The notes: generated by a model from the sequence alone, not told the origin. A stretch of 64,000 bases of DNA from Paraburkholderia nodosa DSM 21604 (GCF_000519185.1 NZ_JAFA01000030.1:99-64098), one strand, 5' to 3'. Positions 53,039 through 61,942 are shown, counted from the stretch's first letter. A program made the numbers and translations.

Positions 53039-54607
53039 TCATAGCGCGCAGACCTTCGTCCTGGGGTCCACCGACCTGCAGATGTGCACCTCGGTCATCA
53101 GGCCTCCGAAATTTTCCTGATCGTTCGCCAGATGATCCAGGTTCGGCGTGTACAGGTAGAAGACCTGCCCTGACTGATACTTCGTCGTGTCGCTGGCGTC
53201 GAGGATCAGATCAAGCGACTCCCCGCCGCCGAGCGTGATCGAGTTCGTGTAGTAGGTCATGTCGTTGCCGGCCATGTCGCGCAGCAGCCGCGCATTGACG
53301 GCGACCACGTGCATCGGAATGCCGAGCGAGGCGAGCGTCTGATATTCGGTGACGTCGAGATCGGAGATTCGCAGCAGCACCTTGCCCCCGACGGGGATAT
53401 TGATCAGCGATGGCAGCGGTTGCGAGAAACGCGGCACGCCGTCCGACGCGGGCGTCGAAAGCGGATTCGCATTCACGGTGTCGGGATAGCTGCGGCCATT
53501 CAGCATGAAGAACTTGTCTTTCATGTCGGTGAACGGCTCCGGATTGAACGTCATGCCGACGAAGTGGAAGTTCGGATCGAAGCCATGGATCTGCACCGGG
53601 TACTCGACGTCGTAGGCGGTCGAGCCGTCGCCGTCGTTGTAGGCGTAGAGCGTGGGCGTCCCGCTCAAATTGTTCACATGCAGCACGCCGTTTTGCGGCG
53701 GCAGCGGCGTCGTGCACAGAATGTCGGTGCCGCACCGCGTGCGCAGATCCTGCTGCTGCAGCACCAGAGACTGGTACAGCGACTTGCCTGCGGGCACGCG
53801 GTTCTGCCGCGGACGCACGAAGATCTGGCCGACCATGCCCATCTGCAAGTGCTCCGGCGGCGTGATGTGGCAGTGCCAGAAGTAGGTGCCCGCATCCGGC
53901 GCGAGGTAGTAGTAGGTAAAGCTCGCGCCGATGTTGATCGCGACCGACGCGTCTGGCACGCCGTCATAGAACGACGAGGCATTCGGATAACCATGGAAGT
54001 GCACCGTATGCTTCTCGAACAGGTCGGGGCGCATGATCATGCCGACGTTCGTGAGCGTGAGGAAGAACTCGTCGTCCTCGTCGATCGCCATCATCGGCGC
54101 AGGCTCGTTGCCGTTCATTACGCCGATGTCCATGATCGGCCGCGGGTCGACATGGCCCGTGAGCTGGCCAGGCGGCGTCGATTCCGGATCGGGCGTGAGA
54201 CCGACTGCGCCGTTATACGTCGGATCGGTTCTGGGATCGCCAACGGTGTTAAACACCGAGGCGAACTCCGTGCCGGGCAGGCCCGCCTTGATGTCGGCGA
54301 GACCGGACAGCGGCCCGAACGCGAACAGATAGGTCTGCACACCATTGGCCATCGTCGCGTAACCGTCGCCCCCCGAGATCTGCTGGCACTTGATGGCGCC
54401 GTTGACGACGCCTGTCGATGCCGAGGTCTGGCCCGTGGAGGACGGTCCCGTGTACGGCGGTTCGCCGGCGCCCGCCGGCAGCGCCGTCGGATGGGACGGC
54501 GTGGCGCTCGGGCATTGAACCATGAATGACTGGGAGAATGAGGGGATCGCGAACATCGTGAGAAGCAGTGCTGCCACGCTATTGCGACACATGCGGATGC
54601 TGAACAT
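53039..54607 (-). CDS. multicopper oxidase subunit with HFHG and HCH motifs
   Basis: A 522-residue exported cupredoxin protein. Signal peptide about 1-26. The copper-binding domain is central: HFHG at 203-206, and about 40 residues later HCHITPPEHLQMGM at 245-258 with the type 1 Cys246. A C-terminal cupredoxin-like domain (about 320-522) has no HxH motif. GGAGG lies 4 bases before the ATG. It is the first gene of the oxidase operon; an inverted repeat operator lies 126 bases upstream. It carries the motifs missing from the next gene, and they may assemble as one heteromeric oxidase. Substrate unknown; a metal or organic donor are both possible. Confidence 0.85.
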   Translation of the reverse strand: MFSIRMCRNSVAALLLTMFAIPSFSQSFMVQCPSATPSHPTALPAGAGEPPYTGPSSTGQTSASTGVVNGAIKCQQISGGDGYATMANGVQTYLFAFGPLSGLADIKAGLPGTEFASVFNTVGDPRTDPTYNGAVGLTPDPESTPPGQLTGHVDPRPIMDIGVMNGNEPAPMMAIDEDDEFFLTLTNVGMIMRPDLFEKHTVHFHGYPNASSFYDGVPDASVAINIGASFTYYYLAPDAGTYFWHCHITPPEHLQMGMVGQIFVRPRQNRVPAGKSLYQSLVLQQQDLRTRCGTDILCTTPLPPQNGVLHVNNLSGTPTLYAYNDGDGSTAYDVEYPVQIHGFDPNFHFVGMTFNPEPFTDMKDKFFMLNGRSYPDTVNANPLSTPASDGVPRFSQPLPSLINIPVGGKVLLRISDLDVTEYQTLASLGIPMHVVAVNARLLRDMAGNDMTYYTNSITLGGGESLDLILDASDTTKYQSGQVFYLYTPNLDHLANDQENFGGLMTEVHICRSVDPRTKVCAL

Positions 54608-54732
54608 ATGACCTCCGTCCTTGGGGTCAAGCAGCGCGCTACGCGCTGTACGTCACGCTCTACTGCATATGCGGGCTCATGCGTTCCTCACACTGACCCG
54701 TATGTGGATTCTGGATTTGGGCAGCGGAACCT

Positions 54733-54777
54733 GCGATGGGTCACCTCCCTACACTTTCAGTAGGGCAAACCCATCGC
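54733..54777. promoter_or_regulatory. compound inverted-repeat operator
   Basis: Two nested pairs of perfect arms: GCGATGGGT (54733-54741) with ACCCATCGC (54769-54777), and CCCTAC (54747-54752) with GTAGGG (54760-54765), around ACTTTCA. The left half on the minus strand is the GGG-N6-CCCAY element GGGAGGTGACCCATCG, preceded by AAAGTGTA. It lies 126 bases upstream of the oxidase start. Likely a dimeric site for the LuxR-type regulator(s); inferred. Confidence 0.7.
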
Positions 54778-55058
54778 GATGCGCGGTCGTGGTCCTGACG
54801 GGCGACGGAGTGTGCCCTGGCCAACACAAGGGCGCGTCATGCAGGAAGTGGGACGCTGCACGGTATTGTGGCTTTCAATTGAATTTCACTTGGCGACATG
54901 ACTTCGGTGCGTTTCGGCAAGCGTGAGGGCCATCGTGGATTCGTCACACATATTCTCCGGTGAGGCATGGGGCGCTCGATAGTGCTCGTCGAAATAAGCT
55001 GAGGAATGCAATGTTTGTCGTTCTTACGTGTCCTGCACCATATAGAGGCGCACTTTCG

Positions 55059-55073
55059 GATGGGTAAAATCCC
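55059..55073 (-). promoter_or_regulatory. GGG-N6-CCCAY element, divergent region
   Basis: The minus strand reads GGGATTTTACCCATC. It lies 131 bases upstream of the plus-strand gene at 55205 and 451 bases upstream of the oxidase operon. It points toward the oxidase operon, so its target is uncertain. Confidence 0.5.
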
Positions 55074-55204
55074 GCATATTCACGTCCTGCGCGCAAATGC
55101 GAAAACCGCATACGCTTCTCGATCACGCGGTCAGACGGACAGCACTCACCTCCTCGCTATTCACCGGCGAGGGACTTGACGTAATTGGCGGCAGGGGGCG
55201 TGTC

Positions 55205-56056
55205 ATGGATTTTCTGGAAAAAAGGGCTGTCGTGAATCTCGTGGAGCGGAAGGATCATTCGCTTGAACTGGTCGGGTTCGAAAACGAGAAGCGGACCTAT
55301 TACCCCGCCATGTCGATGTGGTTGAAGCTGGACCATCTGCAGGTGGCGCAACAACTCGTGGAGCCCCTGGATGGAGACCGGCAGCCGATACTGTTCACGT
55401 CGCTTCACGGAGTGGCGCATCTTGACGGGCAGGAACTCTCGATCATCGGCGCTCCTCAGCAAGCGACGCGCACGCTTCAGGTGACCTTCGAGGCCCGCGA
55501 CGTCGGCACGGCTGACCGGCTTGGCTTGCGCGCACTGGAAGACGAACTGGGTAACTCGATGTCCGATGTAGCGCTCGGCACTGCCCGGCTAGGCTTCAAT
55601 CCTGCCGATGACGAGACCGGGGAGCCCGATCAGTGGTGGCTCGCCTGCTACATTCCGCCCGCCTGCCTGGCGGTGCTTGCGAATGCAATCTCGGATGGCC
55701 AGCTTGGCGCGGTAGAGTTGGGGCTGACAATGCGGCACCTCTATACGTCCGAAGGTCCCACGGCTGACCCGGCACGCCAGCCGCGGCTCTTTCTCCGGCC
55801 CAACGAAAGCGACGACACAATCGAATGGCCAAATATCGCGACTGGCTATGTCACCCACCTTCGGATCGACTTCGCAACGGCGTCATTGCGTGGCTCCGCG
55901 ACGAGCGGCGACCAGGAGGGAGCGGCGAAGGTGGTCGCGGAAGCCGTGAACTCGCTGGGACCGACGCTCCTGAACCTGAGACTGACGGTAAGATGGATCG
56001 GCATCCTGATTGCCGTGCTGCTCTTCCTTGAAGTTCTCGAGCGGCTGCGGATCTGA
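55205..56056 (+). CDS. unknown-function protein with C-terminal membrane anchor
   Basis: A 283-residue protein with no recognised family. The ATG at 55205 (MDFLEKRAVVNLVERK) is preceded by a G-rich run at about 9 bases. The body is beta-rich and soluble (LDHLQVAQQLVEPLDGDR, EPDQWWLACYIPPACLAV). The C-terminus ends in a single hydrophobic helix (RWIGILIAVLLFLEVL), so it is a tail-anchored protein. It is divergent from the oxidase operon and shares its regulatory region. It may be part of the same regulon, but function cannot be inferred. Confidence 0.6.
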   Translation: MDFLEKRAVVNLVERKDHSLELVGFENEKRTYYPAMSMWLKLDHLQVAQQLVEPLDGDRQPILFTSLHGVAHLDGQELSIIGAPQQATRTLQVTFEARDVGTADRLGLRALEDELGNSMSDVALGTARLGFNPADDETGEPDQWWLACYIPPACLAVLANAISDGQLGAVELGLTMRHLYTSEGPTADPARQPRLFLRPNESDDTIEWPNIATGYVTHLRIDFATASLRGSATSGDQEGAAKVVAEAVNSLGPTLLNLRLTVRWIGILIAVLLFLEVLERLRI

Positions 56057-56908
56057 TCCGGCGACCGTCCGTTCAAAGGTCGCGGCGAGCCGCCCGGATA
56101 CCGCTATAAAATAATTAATTAACAGCCAGCGGTCGGACCGCGCTGACGTACGCGCAGTCACGCGTTCACTTCCAGCTGTGAGGGGCCCGGTTCAGTTGAA
56201 AGCAAATTGGGTACTGGCTCGCATCTGGGTGAAGAGTCGCTCATTTCATTGCTCAACGTAGCCTGACAATGGTGCCTGACAGCACAGCGACCACTGAAGA
56301 ACCGAAGGCTCCGCCCGAGTGCCCGCTACCTGGTGGTCAACTGTCATTCGGCACACGCAATACCGGGAGACGGCTATGGGTCCGATAAGTGCCGGTCACG
56401 TGACCGGCTCTCCGTCCCATGTGTCAACGTAAGCGGTTGTAGCCGTGCGTGAGAAGTACAGCCATATCGCTAAGCCTTCTTGTATTGACAGCAGTTTATG
56501 AGGCCGCCGCGACCATACCGTTCCCTTTCCCGCGGCGCCTTCTTTGCCTCGTCTGATGGCTTTCGCAAGCAGCCGTCCCCGAGCGACCACTCCCCTTCCT
56601 GAGCGAACGAGGAATCCTGCCGTTGGAACCGCCATGGCGCTCCGGCATCTAACGAACTTGCTACGCACGCATTTTGACGAAGCGGACGTTCGCGGAACCC
56701 CTCTGCTGCGGCAGCAATACTGCGGATTGCGGACTGTTGCCGCATCTTACTGTTGAACGGCCGCTTCCAGCATTGGCCGCCTCATACTTTTCAGCAAAAC
56801 TGCCCATCGGTCCGGTGCGAGTGCTGCGGCAACATCCGCAATGGAACAGCCATTCCGTTAGCTGCGTCGACCAACACATTCTCGGCCAAACTTGTGTGTG
56901 ACACAGGT
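56057..56908. other. gene-free decayed stretch with an 18-base palindrome
   Basis: No gene is supported; small open frames on both strands lack family features and start signals. The composition is mixed and partly AT-rich. It contains the perfect palindrome GCCGGTCACGTGACCGGC at 56391-56408. The next 450 bases hold an ATPase remnant. Confidence 0.5.
56391..56408. repeat. 18-base perfect palindrome
   Basis: GCCGGTCACGTGACCGGC is its own reverse complement. It sits in non-coding DNA with no adjacent start codon. Possible roles: protein-binding site, element end or recombination site. Nothing distinguishes these here. Confidence 0.55.
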
Positions 56909-57355
56909 TCAGTACGACAGTCCATATTTCAACTCGCGCTGCTTAAATGCGCGCTCCCCGCCCTCGAGGACGAGACATATTTTGATTCGTATGTGGCCCT
57001 CCTCAAGCGCACCAGTCTCATATCGCAATGTTTCCGCGTCGTTCTCGGCAATAACTATCTGCTCTGCGTCTGCATTCACGACCAAAATTGCGTTGTGAGT
57101 CGCGATGATGACCTACCAGTACTTTTTAATCTTGCGAAAAATCGGGACGAGCTTCTGCACAATAAACTCGTTGTCGAGATCGTCCTCAGGTTGGTCAAAG
57201 ATGAATGGACTACCGAAAGGGTCCGTCGCGAGTTTCATGCAAAGAAAAAATGTTCCGCGTTGTCCTACCGAGAGCATCTCAGGAGGTTTTCCTCGATACG
57301 TCAGCCCCGCCCGAACAGACAGATACGCGAGATTTTTTTTCGGATCTTTTGTGCA
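56909..57355 (-). pseudogene. C-terminal remnant of a large P-loop (TrlF-like/SMC-like) ATPase
   Basis: The minus-strand frame reads signature LSVGQRGTFFLCMKL, Walker B FIFDQPEDDLDNEFI, the histidine switch IIATHNAILVVNADAEQI and a tail with ICLVLEGGERAFKQRELKYG, then a stop at 56909. This is the C-terminus of a TrlF/PHP-type AAA-like ATPase. An in-frame TAG at 57113-57115 (after KKYW) interrupts it, and at an A8 run near 57336 the frame changes. No start or N-terminal domain is present. It is a decayed fragment; members of this family occur in mobile or defence-like contexts. Confidence 0.7.
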
Positions 57356-57449
57356 CCGACACCGTCGAAGCAGCTCGACGGGTCATTGCCAAGGAATCGC
57401 GAAACTCCGTCAGGAGCCGGCTCACACCCAGACTTCCGACCGCATCCTC

Positions 57450-58595
57450 TTACATTCGAATAACATCCATCACCGTCTTCTTCTTGTCCTTGAACCGGTA
57501 GATCGTGATTGCCGCATCTTTGAGGTCACCGTGTGGATCGAACGCGATCTTCCCGATCACACCGTCATACTGCGTTGCCGGCATCGCGGCGAGCACCTTC
57601 GCGCGATCGGTCGAGTTCGCCCTCTTCATCGCGTCGTAAATCACGTAGACGGCGTCATACGCGAACGGCGCATACGCATCGATCGGCACCTTGTAGCGCG
57701 AGGTATAGCGCTGGTCGAACTCCTGCCCCTTCGGCATCTTCGACAACGCAAGGCCCGCCTCGGAACATACGACGTTACCGATCGCGTCCCCTGCCAAGCT
57801 GATCATTTTGTCGGTGCATGCTCCATCACCGCCCAACACGCTCGCCGTGATGCCCAGATTTGCGGCCTGCTTCGCCAGCGGCCCAGCCGTCGCATCCGAG
57901 CCGCCATACATGATCACGTCGGGCCGCAAACCCTTGATCTTCGTGAGAATGGCGCGGAAGTCAGTCGCCTTGTCGTTCGTTGCCTCACGCGTGACGATCG
58001 TCCCGCCGTCCGCCTTCGCAGCCTTGATGAATTCGTCGGCGAGGCCCTGCCCGTATGCGGTCGAATCGTCGATCACAGCAATACGTTTCGCGTGCAGCGA
58101 GCCGAGCGCGTAACGAGCAAGCGCTGGCCCCTGCAAGGCATCGGTGGCGACTACGCGAAACGTCGTCTTGTAGCCTTGCTGGGTATATGCCGGGTTCGTC
58201 GAGCCCTGTGAAATCTGCACGACCTGTGCTTCGCTATAAATGCGCGACGCTGGAATCGACACCCCCGAATTGATGTCGCCGACCACGGCCACCACGCCGT
58301 CGTCGACCAGTTTCTGGGCGACCTGCGTGCCCGTGCGCGGATCGGCTGCATCATCCTGTGAATCCAGTTTGAACTGCACGGGCCTGCCGCCAATCACGGG
58401 ATGCTGCAGATTGATTTCGTCGATGGCGAGGCGCGCCGCATTCTCGCTGTCCTTGCCCATGTTTGCGAGCTGACCGGTAAGCGGCGCAGCGTGACCGATC
58501 AGCACGACGGCGGGCGTTGCGTCGGCCGCATGCGCCGATGCGTAAATGGCGGCCAGCGCTATCACGCCGGCGAAGGAACGATAAGTAGGTTTCAC
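57450..58595 (-). CDS. branched-chain amino acid-type ABC substrate-binding protein
   Basis: A 381-residue periplasmic receptor of the LivJ/type 1 family. Signal peptide 1-23 (YASAHA before ADATP). The family opening IGHAAPLTGQLANMGKDSEN is at about 33-52, with GDINSGVSIPAS and QGSTNPAYTQ lining the ligand cleft. Permease and ATPase genes are not in the window, so it must work with a transporter elsewhere. It lies 129 bases downstream of the amidase gene on the same strand. The ligand may be an amide or amino acid used by the amidase; inferred. Confidence 0.92.
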   Translation of the reverse strand: MKPTYRSFAGVIALAAIYASAHAADATPAVVLIGHAAPLTGQLANMGKDSENAARLAIDEINLQHPVIGGRPVQFKLDSQDDAADPRTGTQVAQKLVDDGVVAVVGDINSGVSIPASRIYSEAQVVQISQGSTNPAYTQQGYKTTFRVVATDALQGPALARYALGSLHAKRIAVIDDSTAYGQGLADEFIKAAKADGGTIVTREATNDKATDFRAILTKIKGLRPDVIMYGGSDATAGPLAKQAANLGITASVLGGDGACTDKMISLAGDAIGNVVCSEAGLALSKMPKGQEFDQRYTSRYKVPIDAYAPFAYDAVYVIYDAMKRANSTDRAKVLAAMPATQYDGVIGKIAFDPHGDLKDAAITIYRFKDKKKTVMDVIRM

Positions 58596-58724
58596 GGCTG
58601 CCTCGCTTCAAGAGTGGATGTATCGATTGGCGCTGTACCGGATGCGATGCGCCTGGAAACCAGTATTCAGTCGCCGTAATTGCACGTCCAACGACAAATT
58701 CTTTTCGGCGCCGATAAACAAACC

Positions 58725-60080
58725 CTATGCCGTCGCGACGTGTGTGCTCGCATGCAGCAAGGTCTCGACGCTGCGTCCTGTCGCCAGAATCGATGCATCG
58801 GCGAGCGCGGGCCCGCAAATCGAGAACCCGACAGGCAGTTCGTCTTCGTGATGGCAAGGCAGTGTGAGCGCACAGCCGTCCATGAAATTCACAACAGCCG
58901 GATTGCGCAGCACCTTCGCGTTCAGCGCAAAAAAAGCCTCGTCGTCGCGCTCGACGCCGGAAATCGGCGGCGGCACAATCGCAACGGTCGGCATCAACCA
59001 TGCATCGAACCTGGCCAGCCGCGTGCGCGCATCGCGCACGAATCGCTCACGCGCGGCAAGCAACTCGATATAGTCAGCGGCGCTGTGCCCCTCGCCTGCT
59101 CGCAAACGCTTCAGCACGCGCGGGTCGTAACCCTCGGCGTTGCGTGCAACGTGTTCGCGATGCCACGCCCACGCCTGCGCCGCCGTGATGCCCGCGAGCG
59201 GAAGGCGGCCTGCAACCTCATGCAGTTCGGGAAATGCGAAGTGTTCGACAGAAGCACCCGCACGCCTTAGCATACCGATGACACGATTAAACGCAGTGCT
59301 CACGGTTTCGTCCAGTTCGTCCGTGACATAGTCGGAAGTGACGCCGAAGCGCAGCCCGGTCAGCGGGCGCGGTGCGGTATCGAGCGTCTGTGCCGAGATC
59401 ACACTATCGATGAGCGCGCAACAATCCACGCTGCGAGCGATCGGACCGATCGAATCGAACGACCTGGATAGCGGCACGACCCCTTCGAGCGGCACACGGC
59501 GTGCCGTCGGCTTGAAACCGACGAGACCGCAGAATGCAGCGGGAATCCGCACGGAGCCGCCCGTATCGGTGCCCAGAGCGGCTGCGACGTGCCCGAGTGC
59601 GACGGATGTCGCCGCGCCGGAACTCGATCCGCCGGCAAGACGGCTTGCATCGTACGGATTGACGGGCGTACCGTAGTGGGGATTGAGTCCGAGTCCGGAG
59701 AACGCAAACTCGCTCATGTTCGTTCGGCCAACGAACACCGCGCCCGCCTCCCGCAAGCGTGCGACTGCAGCGGCGTCCCGCACGGCAGGGGCTGCCCCAC
59801 GCAAGATCCGCGAGCCGGCAGCCGTCACCTGGCCTTTCACATCGAAGAGATCTTTCACGGAAACGGGCGCGCCCGCCAACGCCGAAGGCACATAGCCGCG
59901 GTCGCGGAACGCGTCGCTGCTGGACGCGGCTTCGCGCGCCGCCTCGCGATCGACGTGCGTGTAAGTCACGCCACCGCGCGCCTCGTCGGCATCGATGGCA
60001 GCGAGACTGTTGTCGAGCGACTCGAGTGCCGAGGTGGTGCGTAGTGCAAACGCGCTGGCCGATTGACGCAGGGTCCTCAT
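58725..60080 (-). CDS. amidase signature-family hydrolase
   Basis: A 451-residue amidase with the Ser-cisSer-Lys triad: Lys76 in VSVKDLFDVKG, cis-Ser152 in GGSSSGAATSVA and nucleophile Ser176 in GTDTGGSVRIPA. The distance of 24 residues between the two serines matches the family. I chose ATG at 60080 because GGAG lies 8 bases upstream; a GTG at 60089 is in frame. It follows the DUF2848 gene within a few bases. It hydrolyses an amide or ureido substrate, perhaps related to purine or ureide breakdown given the AllA-like gene nearby. Confidence 0.93.
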   Translation of the reverse strand: MRTLRQSASAFALRTTSALESLDNSLAAIDADEARGGVTYTHVDREAAREAASSSDAFRDRGYVPSALAGAPVSVKDLFDVKGQVTAAGSRILRGAAPAVRDAAAVARLREAGAVFVGRTNMSEFAFSGLGLNPHYGTPVNPYDASRLAGGSSSGAATSVALGHVAAALGTDTGGSVRIPAAFCGLVGFKPTARRVPLEGVVPLSRSFDSIGPIARSVDCCALIDSVISAQTLDTAPRPLTGLRFGVTSDYVTDELDETVSTAFNRVIGMLRRAGASVEHFAFPELHEVAGRLPLAGITAAQAWAWHREHVARNAEGYDPRVLKRLRAGEGHSAADYIELLAARERFVRDARTRLARFDAWLMPTVAIVPPPISGVERDDEAFFALNAKVLRNPAVVNFMDGCALTLPCHHEDELPVGFSICGPALADASILATGRSVETLLHASTHVATA

Positions 60081-60085
60081 CTCGA

Positions 60086-60769
60086 TCACTCCGTATGCGT
60101 GAGTGCATCGACCGAGTAGCGATGCTTTAGACTGCGGCCGAGTACGGGGTCGTGCAGTTCCAGCTCATACACGCCGGCCGACGTCAATGGTCCAATCACC
60201 GGCTGCGTGCCGCAGAACAGCACGGTCTCTGCAATCATCGACATCGTGCCGAACGCGCGCCTGATCAGATGCTCCGGATGCATCAGCCGCGCGAGCGTGC
60301 CCTCCTGATAACGGACGCGTTCGCCCGACGAATCGATGCGCCAGCTGCGCGCAATCAGTGCATCCCAATGCGCTGCGACGTCCGAATAACGCCAGAGCGC
60401 GCGGCCGAGCGGCTTCGCGCACATCTGTTTCGAAACGGCGACGTCGTAGCTTTCGACCCTGCGATCCGTATGATCCGAACCGATGCCGACCAGCAGCCCG
60501 TCTGCCTCGGTCTGAATGAGCACGACTTCGACCTCACCTGACGAATGCGCGCCCAGGACATCGATGCGCGCTAAAGTCGTCAGCAGATCGGGCGAGACTT
60601 CGTAGAAGCACGGCACAGCCGACGGCCTGCGTACGCCAATTGCTTCAAGTTCGCGAATATGATGCTCGACCTCGGCACTGTCCCTGCCCGCCCAACCCGC
60701 GATCACGAGCCTCTTCACCCGCACGTGGACGGGTGTTCCGGATTCGATTTCACATACCACTGTTTTCAT
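60086..60769 (-). CDS. DUF2848-family protein
   Basis: A 227-residue protein of the DUF2848 family, which has a fumarylacetoacetase-like shape. Visible segments: RLVIAGWAGRDSAEVEHHI, PCFYEVSPDLLTT, VLLGSDHTDR-like (GIGSDHTDRRVES) and FCGTQPVIGPLT. DUF2848 genes usually adjoin amidases and ABC receptors, as here. It is the first gene of this three-gene operon, divergent from a LysR gene with 198 bases between starts. Function in the family is not defined. Confidence 0.88.
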   Translation of the reverse strand: MKTVVCEIESGTPVHVRVKRLVIAGWAGRDSAEVEHHIRELEAIGVRRPSAVPCFYEVSPDLLTTLARIDVLGAHSSGEVEVVLIQTEADGLLVGIGSDHTDRRVESYDVAVSKQMCAKPLGRALWRYSDVAAHWDALIARSWRIDSSGERVRYQEGTLARLMHPEHLIRRAFGTMSMIAETVLFCGTQPVIGPLTSAGVYELELHDPVLGRSLKHRYSVDALTHTE

Positions 60770-60967
60770 CGCAACGTTCCTTCCTTCAATCGTCGTCTCG
60801 CCGATCCCGGCTGTATCGCTTCATCGGCGCTCGTTGCAAAGTTTTGGCGTGCGGCGCACCCTTGTCCAACAAATTAAAGTTGTCGCGAGGCGAAATATTT
60901 TCTTGTCCCGTCACGTGAGGCGTGGCGATACACTGGGACATTCCAGCTTGCCCTTTCAGGGGCGCGA

Positions 60968-61912
60968 ATGAACCTGCGATTTCTCGAGACCTTTGTCTGG
61001 CTCGCCCGGCTGCGCAGCTTTCGTCTGACGGCCGAGCGGCTGAACGCCACGCAGGCGGCGATTTCCAGCCGCATTTCCGCGCTCGAGCAGGAACTCGGCG
61101 TGCGACTCTTCGAGCGCGGCTCAAAGGAAGCAACGCTCACGCAGGACGGCACGAAGACGCTGCCATTCGCCGAACAGATGCTGAAGTTGAATCAGGCGAT
61201 GATCGCGAGCGTCGGCGACCGCTCGAAGGTATCGGGGTTGTTACGACTAGGCGCCATCGAATCGATCGTTCACACGTGGCTGCCGGATCTGCTCAAGCAC
61301 ATCCGCGAAACGTATCCGAATCTCGTGATCGAACTGACCAGCGACACATCGTCCAATTTGTCGACCCAACTGCTCAATGGCCAGATCGACGTTTCGTTTC
61401 AGACGACGAGCGTCGCCGGCTCCGACATGATGAATGTTCCGCTAGGCGGCCTGCCAATGCGCTGGATGGCCAGTCCGGCGCTCAATCTGTCGGCGCAGGC
61501 GTTGACGGAGGCGGAACTGGCCACTTATCCCGTGATCAGTTTCGCGCGCCACTCGCCGCCGCATGAGTTTCTGACCGGCCTGTTCGCCGCGAGTGGCGAC
61601 GTGCAGGTGCAGATCAACTGCCTGTCGTCGGTGGCTGCGATCATCCGGCTCGTCGTCGACGGCTTCGGTATTGCCGTGCTGCCGCCAGCGTTCGTGATGG
61701 GCGAACTCGAAGCGGGGAAGCTGCAGCTGCTGCAAGTCACGCATCGCGTGCCTGCATTGCCACTCGTTGCCGCGTACCGGCGCACGCCCGACAGCCTGCT
61801 CTCCGAATCCATCACGCGGCTCGCGCTGAACGTCGTGCTCGACTTCTGCCTGAAGCACGGACCCGAATTTGCGCTATTCCCGCCCACGGACGACTCTGTC
61901 TCGCACACGTGA
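60968..61912 (+). CDS. LysR-family transcriptional regulator
   Basis: A 314-residue LysR protein with N-terminal HTH (MNLRFLETFVWLARLRSFRL, then NATQAAISSRISALEQELG) and an effector domain. It is divergent from the DUF2848/amidase operon and followed, 30 bases later, by an AllA-like gene. It probably activates one or both when an amide-type inducer is present. The start at 60968 is the family start. Confidence 0.92.
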   Translation: MNLRFLETFVWLARLRSFRLTAERLNATQAAISSRISALEQELGVRLFERGSKEATLTQDGTKTLPFAEQMLKLNQAMIASVGDRSKVSGLLRLGAIESIVHTWLPDLLKHIRETYPNLVIELTSDTSSNLSTQLLNGQIDVSFQTTSVAGSDMMNVPLGGLPMRWMASPALNLSAQALTEAELATYPVISFARHSPPHEFLTGLFAASGDVQVQINCLSSVAAIIRLVVDGFGIAVLPPAFVMGELEAGKLQLLQVTHRVPALPLVAAYRRTPDSLLSESITRLALNVVLDFCLKHGPEFALFPPTDDSVSHT

Positions 61913-61942
61913 ACATCTGCACATCAAAACGGGTATCCCCAC

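Larger units (their letters stand above)
54608..55204. promoter_or_regulatory. divergent promoter region of the oxidase operon
   Basis: No gene is supported here. It separates the oxidase operon (leftward) from the unknown-function gene at 55205 (rightward) and holds a large inverted repeat (54733-54777) and a further GGG-N6-CCCAY element (55059-55073). Confidence 0.6.

Noticed and set aside
56396..56668. Minus-strand 90-codon frame
   Set aside because: No similarity or start signal; lies in decayed DNA beside a palindrome.
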